Counted from the first letter of the stretch, positions 37,203-46,238 are shown. The stretch is DNA of 64,000 nt from Sulfidibacter corallicola (GCF_017498545.1 NZ_CP071793.1:8178256-8242255); one strand, 5' to 3'. Notes: generated by a model from the letters alone, not told the origin. Made by a program: numbers and translations.

Positions 37203-39209
37203 TTGATCAACCGTTCATTGGTACTTTGTTTATTTTGGATCGGTTCGGGGCTGGCCTCCGCCTTGACTGCCGGCTCGCTGCCGGATTACGGCAAAACCCT
37301 GCCCGATTCGGTGTGGCACATTGACGAGAACCCGGAGAAAGACATTCGCGACGCCGTGATCGTCAACGATTACTGGCAGCTCAACGACATTTATGTTCGT
37401 CGCTACCGCATGATTCGCATCCTTTCCGAACGCGGCAAGGCCGCGGCCGAGCTGATCGACGAGGAAGGCCTCGTGCGCTCGATCAAAGGGCGCGTCATCG
37501 ATCGCGACGGCACCGTCGTGACCTTCGACAAAAAGGAAGATTTCGTCGAGGTTCTGGCCTACAAGACCCGCTACGAAAAAAAGAAGTCGCTCTTGTTGGT
37601 GCCGCCGGGCCTGACCAACGATTGCGTGGTGGAACTGGAGTGGACCTACGCCTCCGACGACGGCTTGCCACAGGGCAGCCAGTATCACCGCTACTTCGTT
37701 CAAGAGCCGTTCTACGCACTGAAAAAGACGATCGAAATTCCCGTCCTGCGGAACAGGGGCGAATACCTGATGACCCGTTACGTCTGGAGTTCCGCCGCCG
37801 AGCCGGTCAAGATGACGAAGATCGGTGGCGGCAAGACGCGGCCCACCATCCTCACCTACGAGAACGTGCCGCCGGCCAAATGGCACCCCTTCGGAAACGC
37901 CCATTACGATCCGCAAATGGCCTTCGTGCTCGGCTTCAAGACCTACCCCGATACCACCAAGGAAACCGAGAAATTCTGGAAGAACTTTTGCCGCGAGCGG
38001 GTCAAGTCCTTCATGAACGAAGGCAAGCTGGGCGACGATTACCGCCGCTGGCTGAGCAATGCCAAGTCCCACATGGAGTTCGAAGGCAAGCGTCCGAAAA
38101 ATATGATTACCGCCGCCCAGACCCTGTTGGAGCGGCTTCACTCGCGCCTGGCCTGCACGCGTTTGATGAATGCCGAACAATTGGCGGCCTACCGCGCCAC
38201 CAAGAAGCGCGACAACGACACCCTCGAAACCTGTTTCGAACGCGGCTGGGCCGATACCTTCGAAATGAGCATGATCTATTTTCGGGCGCTGGAGGACCTG
38301 AAGATCGACCACCGCATTCTGTTTGCGACCCAAACCGACGAGGCACCGTTCCGGCCCAATGAACGCAACCCGTTCGTTCTCGCCTTCGGAAGTCCCTTTT
38401 TCGAGGTTCACGACGGTCAGAACACGGCCGTCTTCTGTGCCTGGGCCACCGAATTCCCCGCCGGCTATTTACCCACCTCTTTCCAGGGCACGCGCGCCCT
38501 GGCCGTGAACCCCGCCGACAAATGGGCCCACGAGCAGGTGGGTGTGCCCCTGTTCGGACCCGAGAACAACCGCCTGGTGCGTCATTTCCAGATGAACCTC
38601 TCCCAAAAGCGCCGATTGGACGTGACCATGACCCGTCAGGGCTCGGGCGCCCACAACGCCTTGATCAAATACCGCTATTGGGACTTGCCCGAGGAAGAAC
38701 GGGTTCACGAGGCCAGACGCCGCTGGCGCCGTCGCCTCGGTCACGACTACGAAATCGACAATCTCACCATCGAGAACAACGACACCACCAAGAGCATCGT
38801 CAAGCTGACCTTGCAGGCCCACAGCCAGTTGGACTCCGAGTATAGCTGGCTCACCTTCGATCCCTTTCCCGGCACTTATCTGCCGTTCCAAAACCCCACC
38901 ATCTGGCCCAAGGATCGCAACCAGCCGATTTTGCTGGACTATCCCTGCGAGCTGACCGATGTGGCCGAAATCACGCTGCCGGCGGGTTGGGCCCTGCGCG
39001 GCGACCCCAGTTGGACCAAGAGCAACGGGATCGGCAGTGTCTCCTATGTGGTCCAGGGATCGGGCCAGGGCGTGGTGGTTCAACGCAAGATCATCCTGAA
39101 GAACAGCATTCTCGGTCCGCAGCAGGAGCGCGATCTCAAAATCTTTCTGGCCTGGGTCGAGGAAGCCATCTTCCAGACCATCGCCGTTGCCAAAGAAGGA
39201 GTGAATTGA
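37203..39209 (+). CDS. Secreted DUF3857-type transglutaminase-like protein, catalytic Cys apparently lost
   Basis: The protein is 668 aa starting at a TTG at 37203 behind taggag (37189-37194). It begins with a signal peptide (INRSLVLCLFWIGSGLASALTAG). The N-terminal half fits DUF3857 (RRYRMIRILSERGKAAAEL, KGRVIDRDGTVVTFDKKED, CVVELEWTYASDD). A transglutaminase-like core follows, but where the downstream paralogue has GDCKDMV this protein reads GWADTFEMSMIYFRALEDL, with Ala in place of Cys. A protease or ligase reaction is therefore unlikely, and a binding or partner role is more plausible. The C-terminus resembles the beta-rich tail common in this family. The stop overlaps the next start (TGATG), so the two genes are translationally coupled and the products may form a complex. 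Confidence 0.82.
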   Translation: MINRSLVLCLFWIGSGLASALTAGSLPDYGKTLPDSVWHIDENPEKDIRDAVIVNDYWQLNDIYVRRYRMIRILSERGKAAAELIDEEGLVRSIKGRVIDRDGTVVTFDKKEDFVEVLAYKTRYEKKKSLLLVPPGLTNDCVVELEWTYASDDGLPQGSQYHRYFVQEPFYALKKTIEIPVLRNRGEYLMTRYVWSSAAEPVKMTKIGGGKTRPTILTYENVPPAKWHPFGNAHYDPQMAFVLGFKTYPDTTKETEKFWKNFCRERVKSFMNEGKLGDDYRRWLSNAKSHMEFEGKRPKNMITAAQTLLERLHSRLACTRLMNAEQLAAYRATKKRDNDTLETCFERGWADTFEMSMIYFRALEDLKIDHRILFATQTDEAPFRPNERNPFVLAFGSPFFEVHDGQNTAVFCAWATEFPAGYLPTSFQGTRALAVNPADKWAHEQVGVPLFGPENNRLVRHFQMNLSQKRRLDVTMTRQGSGAHNALIKYRYWDLPEEERVHEARRRWRRRLGHDYEIDNLTIENNDTTKSIVKLTLQAHSQLDSEYSWLTFDPFPGTYLPFQNPTIWPKDRNQPILLDYPCELTDVAEITLPAGWALRGDPSWTKSNGIGSVSYVVQGSGQGVVVQRKIILKNSILGPQQERDLKIFLAWVEEAIFQTIAVAKEGVN

Positions 39210-41140
39210 TGCGATACCTGCCTCGTTTAATGGTGATTCCTTTTGCCGCCCTCGTTCTGGTGGCCTCTCTACAACCCGCAAAGGCGCAGTTCCGCTCGCT
39301 TCCCGATTGGGCCGACGCCGCCCTCCGTGAAACCGCCAGCGCCCAACCTCCGGAAGACGCCGACATGTGGCGCCTGCTCGACGAGACCGTGATCGAGGAA
39401 ACCCGCCGCGGACACCTGGTGATTCGACGCCGCATCGTGCAGCGCGTCCTGCGCGAACGCGCGGTGGATTACGCTTCGGTGTTCTGGATCGACGGCGACA
39501 CGGAGAGCACCAAGGTCAAGCGCCTGCGCGGCTGGCACCGTGCCGCCAGCGGCAAGATCAACACCCTGGACAAGGGCAACGTCATCACCGTCGGCGTGGC
39601 CGACAGCGAATACCTCAGCAACGAAAATGTCACTTTGGCCATGCTGGAAAAGGTCGGGCCGGGCTCGATCGTGGTCTTCGAAAGTAAGGAAGAGCGCCGC
39701 AGCTTCTTCCCTCAGGACCTCGTGTTCCCGGTCAGCTCCTATCCCATCGCCAAGCGCGTCATTCACGCCAACATCGCGGGTGCCTCGCTCAGGCCGGTCG
39801 CCTTCGAAGAGTGGGGCCTTCAACACCGCATCGAGGGCAACCGCCTCATGATGAGCTCGGTGCCGGGCATCAAATCCGAGCCGCTGGCGCCTTCGCTCGG
39901 CGAGAGTCTGCCCCATGTGTTCATTCTCTTCCCGAGCGGCGACGGCCAGTCCGCGCCGATGGAGAGCTGGGATGCGTTCGCGGCCTGGTACCACCGTTCG
40001 TTCGGTGCGGCGGTTGGCGCCGGCCAGGCTGGCGAACCCATTGCCGACGAGGCCGCCCTGCGCAAGGTCCACGAGGAACTCGTCGAGCGGTTGACCTACA
40101 AGCAGCGCTACCTCAGCCTGTCCCGTTCGTGGATTCCCGCCGCGGGCAAGGATGTCGAACGCCGCGCATACGGCGATTGCAAGGACATGGTGGGCTGCCT
40201 GATGTACCGCGCCGGACTTTCCAAAATCCCGGTCCTGCCGGCCCTGGCCACCATCGAATCCGATCGTTATCCCAATGCCGGCTCCCTGGTCAGCCCCTTC
40301 CATTTCAACCACGTCATCGCCGCGATCCCGCTCCAGAAGAGCCTGGGTCTGGCTGCCGAGGTGGAGGCCGACGGCCAACGGTTCCTGTTGGTGGATCCCA
40401 CCTCCAAGAACACCACCTTCGGGTTCCTGCCCGACGTCTTTCGCGGGCGCAACGTGATGGTGTGCCTGCCCGATCGCGCGCTCTGGTTGGCGGTCCCCGA
40501 CACCGGTTTGGAGTCGGAGGGGTTGAAGGTTCAGTTGACGGGTTCGTTGGACGCCGAAATGACCCTGACCGGCAAGCTCCAGGTTTCCGAGAGTGGCGAT
40601 GCGATCGGCCTGCGCCGCGCCTATCGTGCGGGCGCCCTGCGCGATTGCGAATGGGCGGTTCGCCAACATTTCGATTTGCCTGCGGTGGTCGACCTCGTCT
40701 TGTCCGAGCACAAGGCGTCGGGCGGTGCCGAGATCCAGCTCGTGTTCGAGGTGATGTGGCCCAGCTTCCTGCGCCGCGACGCTGACGGGTTCCGCCTGCC
40801 TTGGGCCGTCACGACCTCGACCCGTGGCCACCTGCACGAACCGGATCGCGAACGGGCGATGCCGATCTTGCTGCCAGGCATCATTCCTACCCAGTGGCAG
40901 GTGACCCTGGACAGTCAGGTCGCACTCCAGCCTGGCGTTCCCGATTGGGATTGGTCCAGCGATTACCACCAACTCGCCTGGAAAGCGGAGGGTGGCAACC
41001 GGCTTTCGATTTCCTTCCAGAAAGAAGGGCAGAAGAAGCTGTTCGCCAAAAACGACCTGAAACAGGGGCTCGACTATTGGGCGAACTATCGCGATTCGTT
41101 CAACCGATTCTGGGTCAACGGCATGTTGCTGCGGCCTTGA
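39209..41140 (+). CDS. Secreted DUF3857 / transglutaminase-like protein with intact catalytic Cys
   Basis: The protein is 643 aa from the ATG at 39209, with aaggag 8 nt upstream and one base shared with the stop of the preceding gene. It has a signal peptide (MRYLPRLMVIPFAALVLVASLQPAKAQ). DUF3857 occupies about residues 40-240 (RRIVQRVLRERAVDYASVFW, GSIVVFESKEERRSF). The transglutaminase core follows (LTYKQRYLSLSRSWIPAAGK), with the nucleophile Cys324 in RRAYGDCKDMVGCLMYRAG, a His in FHFNHVIAAIP and an Asp in FLLVDPTSKNT. This is the usual Cys-His-Asp arrangement. Proteins of this family are exported and poorly understood, and may cleave or crosslink peptides in the envelope. It is the second gene of the operon, with a strong bidirectional terminator about 255 bp downstream. 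Confidence 0.88.
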   Translation: MRYLPRLMVIPFAALVLVASLQPAKAQFRSLPDWADAALRETASAQPPEDADMWRLLDETVIEETRRGHLVIRRRIVQRVLRERAVDYASVFWIDGDTESTKVKRLRGWHRAASGKINTLDKGNVITVGVADSEYLSNENVTLAMLEKVGPGSIVVFESKEERRSFFPQDLVFPVSSYPIAKRVIHANIAGASLRPVAFEEWGLQHRIEGNRLMMSSVPGIKSEPLAPSLGESLPHVFILFPSGDGQSAPMESWDAFAAWYHRSFGAAVGAGQAGEPIADEAALRKVHEELVERLTYKQRYLSLSRSWIPAAGKDVERRAYGDCKDMVGCLMYRAGLSKIPVLPALATIESDRYPNAGSLVSPFHFNHVIAAIPLQKSLGLAAEVEADGQRFLLVDPTSKNTTFGFLPDVFRGRNVMVCLPDRALWLAVPDTGLESEGLKVQLTGSLDAEMTLTGKLQVSESGDAIGLRRAYRAGALRDCEWAVRQHFDLPAVVDLVLSEHKASGGAEIQLVFEVMWPSFLRRDADGFRLPWAVTTSTRGHLHEPDRERAMPILLPGIIPTQWQVTLDSQVALQPGVPDWDWSSDYHQLAWKAEGGNRLSISFQKEGQKKLFAKNDLKQGLDYWANYRDSFNRFWVNGMLLRP

Positions 41141-41288
41141 TCGAAGGCTTCATTTCCTAGTGGCCGTGGTGGTTTGACGAGGGATTTTCTTCTACCACAG
41201 AAGACCTGGTTTCGATTTTTCCTGGCTTCTTGAAATAGATTTGACGATGCCCAGGGAGCGCCGCTGGGTATCTGCTTCAGGAAGGGTC

Positions 41289-41328
41289 GAACTCCACGAT
41301 CTCTGTGACCTCGGTGGTAAAAAAAATC
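41289..41328 (-). repeat. Dispersed ttttttaccac-type intergenic repeat
   Basis: On the minus strand this reads ttttttttaccaccgaggt followed by cacagagatcgtggag. Related copies occur at 1938-1958 and 48370-48430 (same orientation) and 47957-47995 (opposite orientation). The copies share a T-run, accac and a gag..cacagag core. Confidence 0.6.
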
Positions 41329-41394
41329 CTTTGGAGTCACATCCAAGCAGGGCCATACACGCCACGCCTAAAACCAACGCTGTGTCAAAAAATC

Positions 41395-41432
41395 AGGCCG
41401 GTTCTCCGCTTTGGCGGGGAATCGGCCTTTTT
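41395..41432 (+). terminator. Intrinsic terminator, probably bidirectional
   Basis: The stem aggccg-gttctccgc pairs with gcgggga-at-cggcct around a small loop and is followed by ttttt. On the other side the stem is preceded by aaaaaa, which gives a T-run on the minus strand. It lies about 255 bp after the DUF3857 operon and is the nearest good terminator for it. Confidence 0.75.
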
Positions 41433-41510
41433 CCGTTTTGCTGAAAAAACGAGCTGCGGAACCATTCGGCGCGAGTTGAGGCCCTGGACGATGCACAGGA
41501 GCGAGCCAGT

Positions 41511-41724
41511 TAGTGCCCATCCAGAAACAGGGTGTTTTTGTTAGGGATCCTCTGGATCGGTCGGGTTTCCAATGCAAGCTGCTATCAGCCTTCAGGTATC
41601 AGGTTTCAGCTAATTACCTTCGAACAAGTATCTTGCTGAAACCTGACGCCTGATACCTGATCGCGTGCCCATCCAGCCAAACCACCCTGGGCGTGGCAGC
41701 CTTTCCGTTTCTGGATGGGCACTA
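41511..41724. mobile_element. Intact MITE-like element with TA target duplication
   Basis: The element is bounded by perfect 16-bp terminal inverted repeats: gtgcccatccagaaac at 41513-41528 and gtttctggatgggcac at 41707-41722. Each is flanked outside by TA, as expected for an IS630/Tc1-mariner-type insertion. The interior forms a second long palindrome (tcaggtatcaggtttcagc against gctgaaacctgacgcctgatacctga), so the single strand could fold on itself almost completely. At 214 bp it has no coding capacity and would need a transposase supplied elsewhere. Degenerate or partial relatives lie at 16802-17067, about 475-560, about 920-1005 and 36781-36967. Confidence 0.85.
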
Positions 41725-42127
41725 GTTAATGAAAATGTAAATGAAATCGGTGATGTTTTGATGAAATAAATTACGTGTATCACGTCGAGAAAACAATTTT
41801 ATGATGAAAGCTATTGGCACTCAGTGCTTTGGTGAGGTCTGTCACCCAGAAACCGGTTTGTTGATTTGTAAAAGATATGTAAACATGAGGTTGCTTGCTG
41901 CAATCGATTCACTTTACATTCTTCATTGTTTTCTTCCGCCCGGGGATTGATCGCTGAGGTGTTTTGGTGCTTCCTTCTCCTGCGCTCCGGGCACTTGTCC
42001 TTTGTGATGCCACCCACTTTCGGTCCGCTTTTCTCCCCGAGAGACGGCTAAGGGCCGCCAGTGATTCCAAAGGACGGGGAAGACGATTGCAGCGGGCACT
42101 TTTGATCATTTTCGAGGAGAGAACCAT

Positions 42128-44137
42128 ATGGACTTTCGATTCAAGAACTGGTTATCCAGTGTGCTGATTCTATTGCTCACCGCCACGCTGGCGGTGGCCC
42201 AACAGCCCGACGCGGTTTCGGTCAACCGCGCCACGGCCCGCAACAGCGGCGCGGTATCGCCCGCCGTCAACCTGAAATGGGGATCGCAGCTCAGTCGCAA
42301 ACGGGCCGAGCGGTATCTCGCCAATCTCGGTGCCGAGATACGCACCGACTATTTCGACGGCATGAACGATCAATTGAAGGCGGTTGCCGAGTCCAACCAG
42401 ATCGGCGAAGCCTTTCCTTTGAACGTGGCCGCCAGTGACCGCATGCCGCGCGTCGCCAAACGCGCCGGCGATCTATTCAGTTGGGCGCTACCGGTCTCGT
42501 CCACCGGCGCCGAAGGTATGCGCCTCCAACTGGATCTGTCCCTGTTGGAATCCGACGACAAGGTCTACCTGTTGGATGCCGAAACCCTGCACGCGTTCGG
42601 ACCCTACACCGCCGAAAAGGGCCTCTTCTGGGGACCCCTGGTGGAGGGCGAGACGACCTTCGTGCTCCTGGTTTCCGACGACGCCAAACGCGGTGACTTT
42701 TCCATCGTCGAAGGGTCGCACATCTTCAAGCGCCGTCGCGCCGCCAAACAATGTGAAGACGACTTGAACTGCGAAAACGAGCAAATCCGCCAAATCGCCA
42801 CCGCGGTCGGGCACTACAGCTTCGTTTCCGGCGGCGGTACCTACGTGTGTACCGGCACCCTGCTCAACGCCCAGGACGGATCCTTCAAGCCCTATTTCCT
42901 GACGGCCAACCACTGCGTGCCCTCGCAATCGGTCGCCAACACCGTGCACGTCTACTGGGACTACCGCTCCACTTCCTGCGACAGCGGCCGTGGTGTCGAC
43001 AAGTCCTCGCTGCCCCAGAACCAGGGTTCCACCCTGCTGGCGACCAACAGCAACCTGGACGCCACGCTCCTGGAACTCGACGGCAGCGTGGGTAGCCGTC
43101 ACTTCATGGGCTGGAACGCCACCGCGGTACCCGCCCGCAACAGCAACGTGACCTGCATTCACCACCCCGCCGGCGACTACATGCGCGTCTCGAAGGGGAC
43201 CATCACCGGTACCGGCCAGCGTGCTTGCGGTTCCTACGACAACGAGATTCGCGTCGATTGGATCGACAGCCTCACCGAGGGCGGCTCTTCCGGTTCCGCC
43301 ATCCTGAACGACAGCTTCGAAGTGGTCGGCGACGAGTCCGGCTGCGGCCCCGAGAACTGCAACGGCAACTCCGCACCGGGCAACTACGACTGGTACGGCA
43401 GCTTCTTCCACTTCTATCCCCAAATCGAGCAGTGGCTCGGCGATTCCACCGAACCCCCTGGCGGCGACTCGCTCGCCAACGGAGAATCCCAGTCCTTCGA
43501 TTTGGCCCGCAACGCCACCCGTAGCTGGACCATCGCGGTGCCCGCCAATGCATCCGACCTGGTGGTCACCATTTCCGGCTCCGGCGACGCCGACCTCTAC
43601 GTCAAACGCGCGACCATCAATTGGCCCGGCGATCAGGGCAGCCACAACGAGGCCGAGTTCAAGGCGCCCTATTCCAGCGGCTCCAACGAATCCGTCAGCT
43701 TTCCCAGCCCCGCGGCCGATACCTGGAACGTGCTGGTTCACGGGTACAACGCCTCTTCCGGCACCATTACCGCTTCCTGGACCGTCGGTGGCGGCTCCGG
43801 TTCCGGCGAGGTGGATTGGGTTCGCGAAACCCCGCACAAATACGCCAACAACCAAACCTACGAGTACACCTACAGCAAGGCCGGCGCGAGCCGCGTGGGT
43901 GTTCACTTCGAAAAGCTGAACAGCGAATCCGGCTACGACTACCTGAGCGTGATCGACGAGAACGGCAACACCGTCTACCGCGTTTCCGGCAACCTGATCT
44001 CCAACGGGTCGGGCAACGCCTTCGGCCGCAGCGACGGTTGGGCCTACGTCGACGGTGACAGCATCACGATTCGGCTCGAAACCGATTACAGCGTCACCCG
44101 CTACGGATTCAAGACCGACAAGGCCTCTTTCCAGTAA
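42128..44137 (+). CDS. Secreted lysyl-endopeptidase-like trypsin-fold protease with PPC and CUB-like domains
   Basis: The protein is 669 aa from the ATG at 42128 (ribosome-binding site gaggagag), with a signal peptide (WLSSVLILLLTATLAVAQ). A propeptide of about 200 residues precedes the S1-like catalytic domain: His262 in LTANHC, Asp311 in NLDATLLEL, Ser388 in EGGSSGSAIL. These resemble Achromobacter protease I-type lysyl endopeptidases. Several Cys residues (CEDDLNC, CTGT, CGPENC) suggest disulfides. A pre-peptidase C-terminal domain (about 445-555, GDADLYVKRA) and a CUB-like domain (about 565-669, HFEKLNSESGYDYLSVIDENG) follow. These likely help export and substrate or surface binding and may be trimmed off. 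It is a single-gene unit ending at terminators downstream. Confidence 0.94.
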   Translation: MDFRFKNWLSSVLILLLTATLAVAQQPDAVSVNRATARNSGAVSPAVNLKWGSQLSRKRAERYLANLGAEIRTDYFDGMNDQLKAVAESNQIGEAFPLNVAASDRMPRVAKRAGDLFSWALPVSSTGAEGMRLQLDLSLLESDDKVYLLDAETLHAFGPYTAEKGLFWGPLVEGETTFVLLVSDDAKRGDFSIVEGSHIFKRRRAAKQCEDDLNCENEQIRQIATAVGHYSFVSGGGTYVCTGTLLNAQDGSFKPYFLTANHCVPSQSVANTVHVYWDYRSTSCDSGRGVDKSSLPQNQGSTLLATNSNLDATLLELDGSVGSRHFMGWNATAVPARNSNVTCIHHPAGDYMRVSKGTITGTGQRACGSYDNEIRVDWIDSLTEGGSSGSAILNDSFEVVGDESGCGPENCNGNSAPGNYDWYGSFFHFYPQIEQWLGDSTEPPGGDSLANGESQSFDLARNATRSWTIAVPANASDLVVTISGSGDADLYVKRATINWPGDQGSHNEAEFKAPYSSGSNESVSFPSPAADTWNVLVHGYNASSGTITASWTVGGGSGSGEVDWVRETPHKYANNQTYEYTYSKAGASRVGVHFEKLNSESGYDYLSVIDENGNTVYRVSGNLISNGSGNAFGRSDGWAYVDGDSITIRLETDYSVTRYGFKTDKASFQ

Positions 44138-44141
44138 CCAT

Positions 44142-44190
44142 CATCCAGTGGCTTGGCGATCCCCGTGATTCGGGGGTCGCCGTCTGGATG
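44142..44190 (+). terminator. Large hairpin after the protease gene
   Basis: An inner stem ggcga-tcccc / gggg-tcgcc (44155-44181) is enclosed by an outer stem catccag / ctggatg. There is no following T-run. It may block 3' exonucleases or slow polymerase. The catccag/ctggatg ends resemble the tips of the MITE-like repeats and could be a relic. Confidence 0.45.
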
Positions 44191-44395
44191 GGTTGGTATC
44201 GGGTTTCGACGGTCAGGTCTCGCGCATACCTACGCTGGCGGATATGGGATCGAGATTCGGATCGCGAGGCTCGATACCGACCTTCCCCGGACGGTGCGCT
44301 TCGGCAGCGAACCGCCCAAGCACCGTTCCTGCGGGAACACCTTCTCCCAACGGCACCCACGCCACTTTTCCGATGAGTGGTCGAGGGCATGAGCC

Positions 44396-44428
44396 GGGAC
44401 GGCATTCAGCATGCCGTCCCTTTTTTTT
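44396..44428 (+). terminator. Strong intrinsic terminator
   Basis: A perfect 10-bp stem (gggacggcat / atgccgtccc) with a 5-base loop is followed by eight T residues on the plus strand. It should end transcripts from the protease gene. The stop codon of the minus-strand sigma factor gene falls in its loop, so the terminator also forms the 3' end of that convergent gene. Confidence 0.9.
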
Positions 44429-44999
44429 GTGCGGTGTTCTCGGGGCGGCAGCGGTTGGGTTGGCAGCCTTTTGGATGGTTCCGTTGCCAATCCGAGACGC
44501 GGCCCTCGCGGTCGAACTGGAAACGGCAGCAGTCGGTGAGGGCCTCCGCCAGCAGGCGACGTCCCCGTTGGACGCGCGACTTGGCGCCGGGCACGCTCAG
44601 GTCCAGTTCCTCGGCCACCTGCTTCATCGAGCGATTCTGGAAGTCGGCGAGGTCGACCGCGATCGCGTACTTCTCCGGAATCAGCGACAGCATCGGTTCC
44701 AGCCAGGAGGCCACGCGCTGCTCCGCCTCGGTGACCTCGGTCTGGTCCAGGGCCGGCAGCGATTCGGCCTCCAGGTTCTCGTGGCGATTGGCTTTGCGGT
44801 GATGGTCGTAGATCAGGTTGCGCACCACCGTGAAGAGCCATCCGGTGGGGTTGCGGTTCTGCGGTGGGCGTTCCATCCAGCGCACGAAGGCTTCCTGCAG
44901 GATGTCTTCGGCCTCGTGGGGATCGGCGATCCGTTTGAGGATGTAGCCCCGCAATCGCTGGTGGAACTCCAGCCAGATTCGTTCGGTTTGTTCGGTCAT
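44406..44999 (-). CDS. sigZ: SigZ-like ECF RNA polymerase sigma factor
   Basis: The protein is 197 aa from the ATG at 44999. A TTG at 45011 has better gagga spacing, and a GTG at 45044 is also in frame. Region 2 is ADPHEAEDILQEAFVRW...NPTGWLFTVVRNLIYDHHRKAN. Region 4 is YAIAVDLADFQNRSMKQVAEELDLSVPGAKSRVQRGRRLL. The opening TERIWLEFHQRLRGYILKRI.DPHEAEDILQE is the SigZ pattern. After region 4 there is a Cys-containing tail (ALTDCCRFQFDREGRV), common in this family and possibly metal- or redox-responsive. It lies 104 bp downstream of an ArsI-like gene in the same orientation, so it probably responds to arsenic or thiol stress (inference). Confidence 0.85.
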   Translation of the reverse strand: MTEQTERIWLEFHQRLRGYILKRIADPHEAEDILQEAFVRWMERPPQNRNPTGWLFTVVRNLIYDHHRKANRHENLEAESLPALDQTEVTEAEQRVASWLEPMLSLIPEKYAIAVDLADFQNRSMKQVAEELDLSVPGAKSRVQRGRRLLAEALTDCCRFQFDREGRVSDWQRNHPKGCQPNRCRPENTAQKKGTAC

Positions 45000-45103
45000 G
45001 GGTGTCGACAAGATGATGGGTCCTCGTTGGGTGGGGCGGTGCACCGCCTCGTGGGGCAGGGGACCGAAGCGCCGAGCCGGCGTGGCGCTCGATCCCGGTC
45101 AGG

Positions 45104-45583
45104 TCAGGTACAACAGCCGGCTGGTTGTGCGGCCTGAGCGGCGATGACGGCGGGATCTGCGGGAGAGTTGGCATCCGCCTCCAGCACCACGAAAAACTCG
45201 AGCTGGTTGCCGTCCGGATCGGCAACCCAGAATTTATCTTGAAGGGCGTAGCAGCACACGTGGTTTTCCTCGACCGACTTGACCAGGCCGGCCTCTTCGA
45301 GTCGGGCGTGGACGGCCGCCAATTGCTGGGTGTTCTTCAATTGTACGCCCAGATGGGAAAGGGTGCCGCCCGAAACCGGTTGCCCCTGGTTGAGGGTCAG
45401 GTTGAGCGAGGGTTCGCGAACCTCGTATTTGGCGTAACCGGGGCGAACTTTGGTCGGCGCCTGGTCGAGGATTCGGGAATAGAAGGCCATCGAGCGGTCG
45501 ATGTCGGCCACGGACAGGGCCAGGTGAAAACGGGCGTTACCTTCGAAGGAAACGGCGCTTTGGCGAACGGGTTGGGAGTCCAT
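45104..45583 (-). CDS. arsI: ArsI/CadI family VOC metalloenzyme (C-As lyase-like)
   Basis: The protein is 159 aa from the ATG at 45583 (ribosome-binding site ggagga). It is a vicinal-oxygen-chelate fold dioxygenase. Likely metal ligands are His20 (ARFHLALSV), His77 (TLSHLGVQ) and Glu129 (GNQLEFFVVL). The vicinal Cys110-Cys111 pair in HVCCYALQDKFWVADPDG binds the trivalent organoarsenical, and the protein ends in a further Cys pair (PAGCCT). ArsI cleaves the carbon-arsenic bond of methylarsenite, and CadI relatives are induced by cadmium. No arsR, arsM or arsP is in view. The next gene downstream is the SigZ-like factor, which probably forms an operon with it. Confidence 0.92.
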   Translation of the reverse strand: MDSQPVRQSAVSFEGNARFHLALSVADIDRSMAFYSRILDQAPTKVRPGYAKYEVREPSLNLTLNQGQPVSGGTLSHLGVQLKNTQQLAAVHARLEEAGLVKSVEENHVCCYALQDKFWVADPDGNQLEFFVVLEADANSPADPAVIAAQAAQPAGCCT

Positions 45584-45716
45584 GTGATCCTCCGTGTTTT
45601 TGGATACTTCGTCTGATTAACGGATGAGGTCCGGGTTGGATGCAAGATTTTCCCGATGGGGTCGAAATTGGGTAGAATAGAACCTCGACCAATCGAAATG
45701 AACACAGGAGATCGCC

Positions 45717-46163
45717 ATGGTGAGAGGGAATCGCGCCCGGGCTCGGGCAGCCGCGGTCAAGGTCATGGCGAAGATGGCTTTGATGGACGAACGTTTTCGC
45801 GCTTCGGAACGCGCGTTTCTGAGGGACATGATGCCACCGCCGGCGGATGACGCGGCCATCGATCGGCTGCTGGAATCGGTGCGGCACGAATCCCTGGACA
45901 GCCTGACCTCCGAGATTCGCACCTACGAGGACCGCTTTTTCATCGCACTGCGGGCCTTCGCCATGGCACACGTCGATCGCGATTACGACAGCCGGGAAGA
46001 AAAGGCGTTTCTTCGCCTGGTGACCCTGTTGGGGATCAAGCCGGAGGATCGCAAACTGATCGAGGAGACCCAACAGCGCGATCGCCACGAAACCGATTTC
46101 GAACCCAATCCGCGGTTGGAGCAGCTCTTCGTGCGCAGTTCCTTCGCGCCGATGGCCAAGTGA
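45717..46163 (+). CDS. TerB-like helical protein
   Basis: The protein is 148 aa from the ATG at 45717 (ribosome-binding site aggag). It is predicted all-helical with the TerB-type acidic pattern: VMAKMALMDERFRASERAFLRDMM near the start and AMAHVDRDYDSREEKAFLRLVTLLGI in the second half, an internal duplication of the fold. TerB proteins bind metal through acidic residues and occur in tellurite-stress or membrane-associated complexes. No other ter gene is present, so the specific role is unknown. It is divergent from arsI with 133 bp between starts. Confidence 0.75.
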   Translation: MVRGNRARARAAAVKVMAKMALMDERFRASERAFLRDMMPPPADDAAIDRLLESVRHESLDSLTSEIRTYEDRFFIALRAFAMAHVDRDYDSREEKAFLRLVTLLGIKPEDRKLIEETQQRDRHETDFEPNPRLEQLFVRSSFAPMAK

Positions 46164-46238
46164 GCGGGACCGTGGCCCCCATTCCGCTTCTCGCTGCGAT
46201 CGAGGTTCGAGACCCACACCTCCTGGCTCGGCAGACCC

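Larger units (their letters stand above)
41141..42127. other. Long intergenic region with terminator, dispersed repeat and MITE-like element
   Basis: This 987-bp stretch holds no convincing gene. In order it contains a member of the ccac(c)gag dispersed repeat (41289-41328), a strong terminator (41395-41432), the intact MITE-like element (41511-41724) and an AT-rich stretch (41725-41900). It ends with the leader of the protease gene, whose ribosome-binding site is gaggagag just before 42128. Confidence 0.7.
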
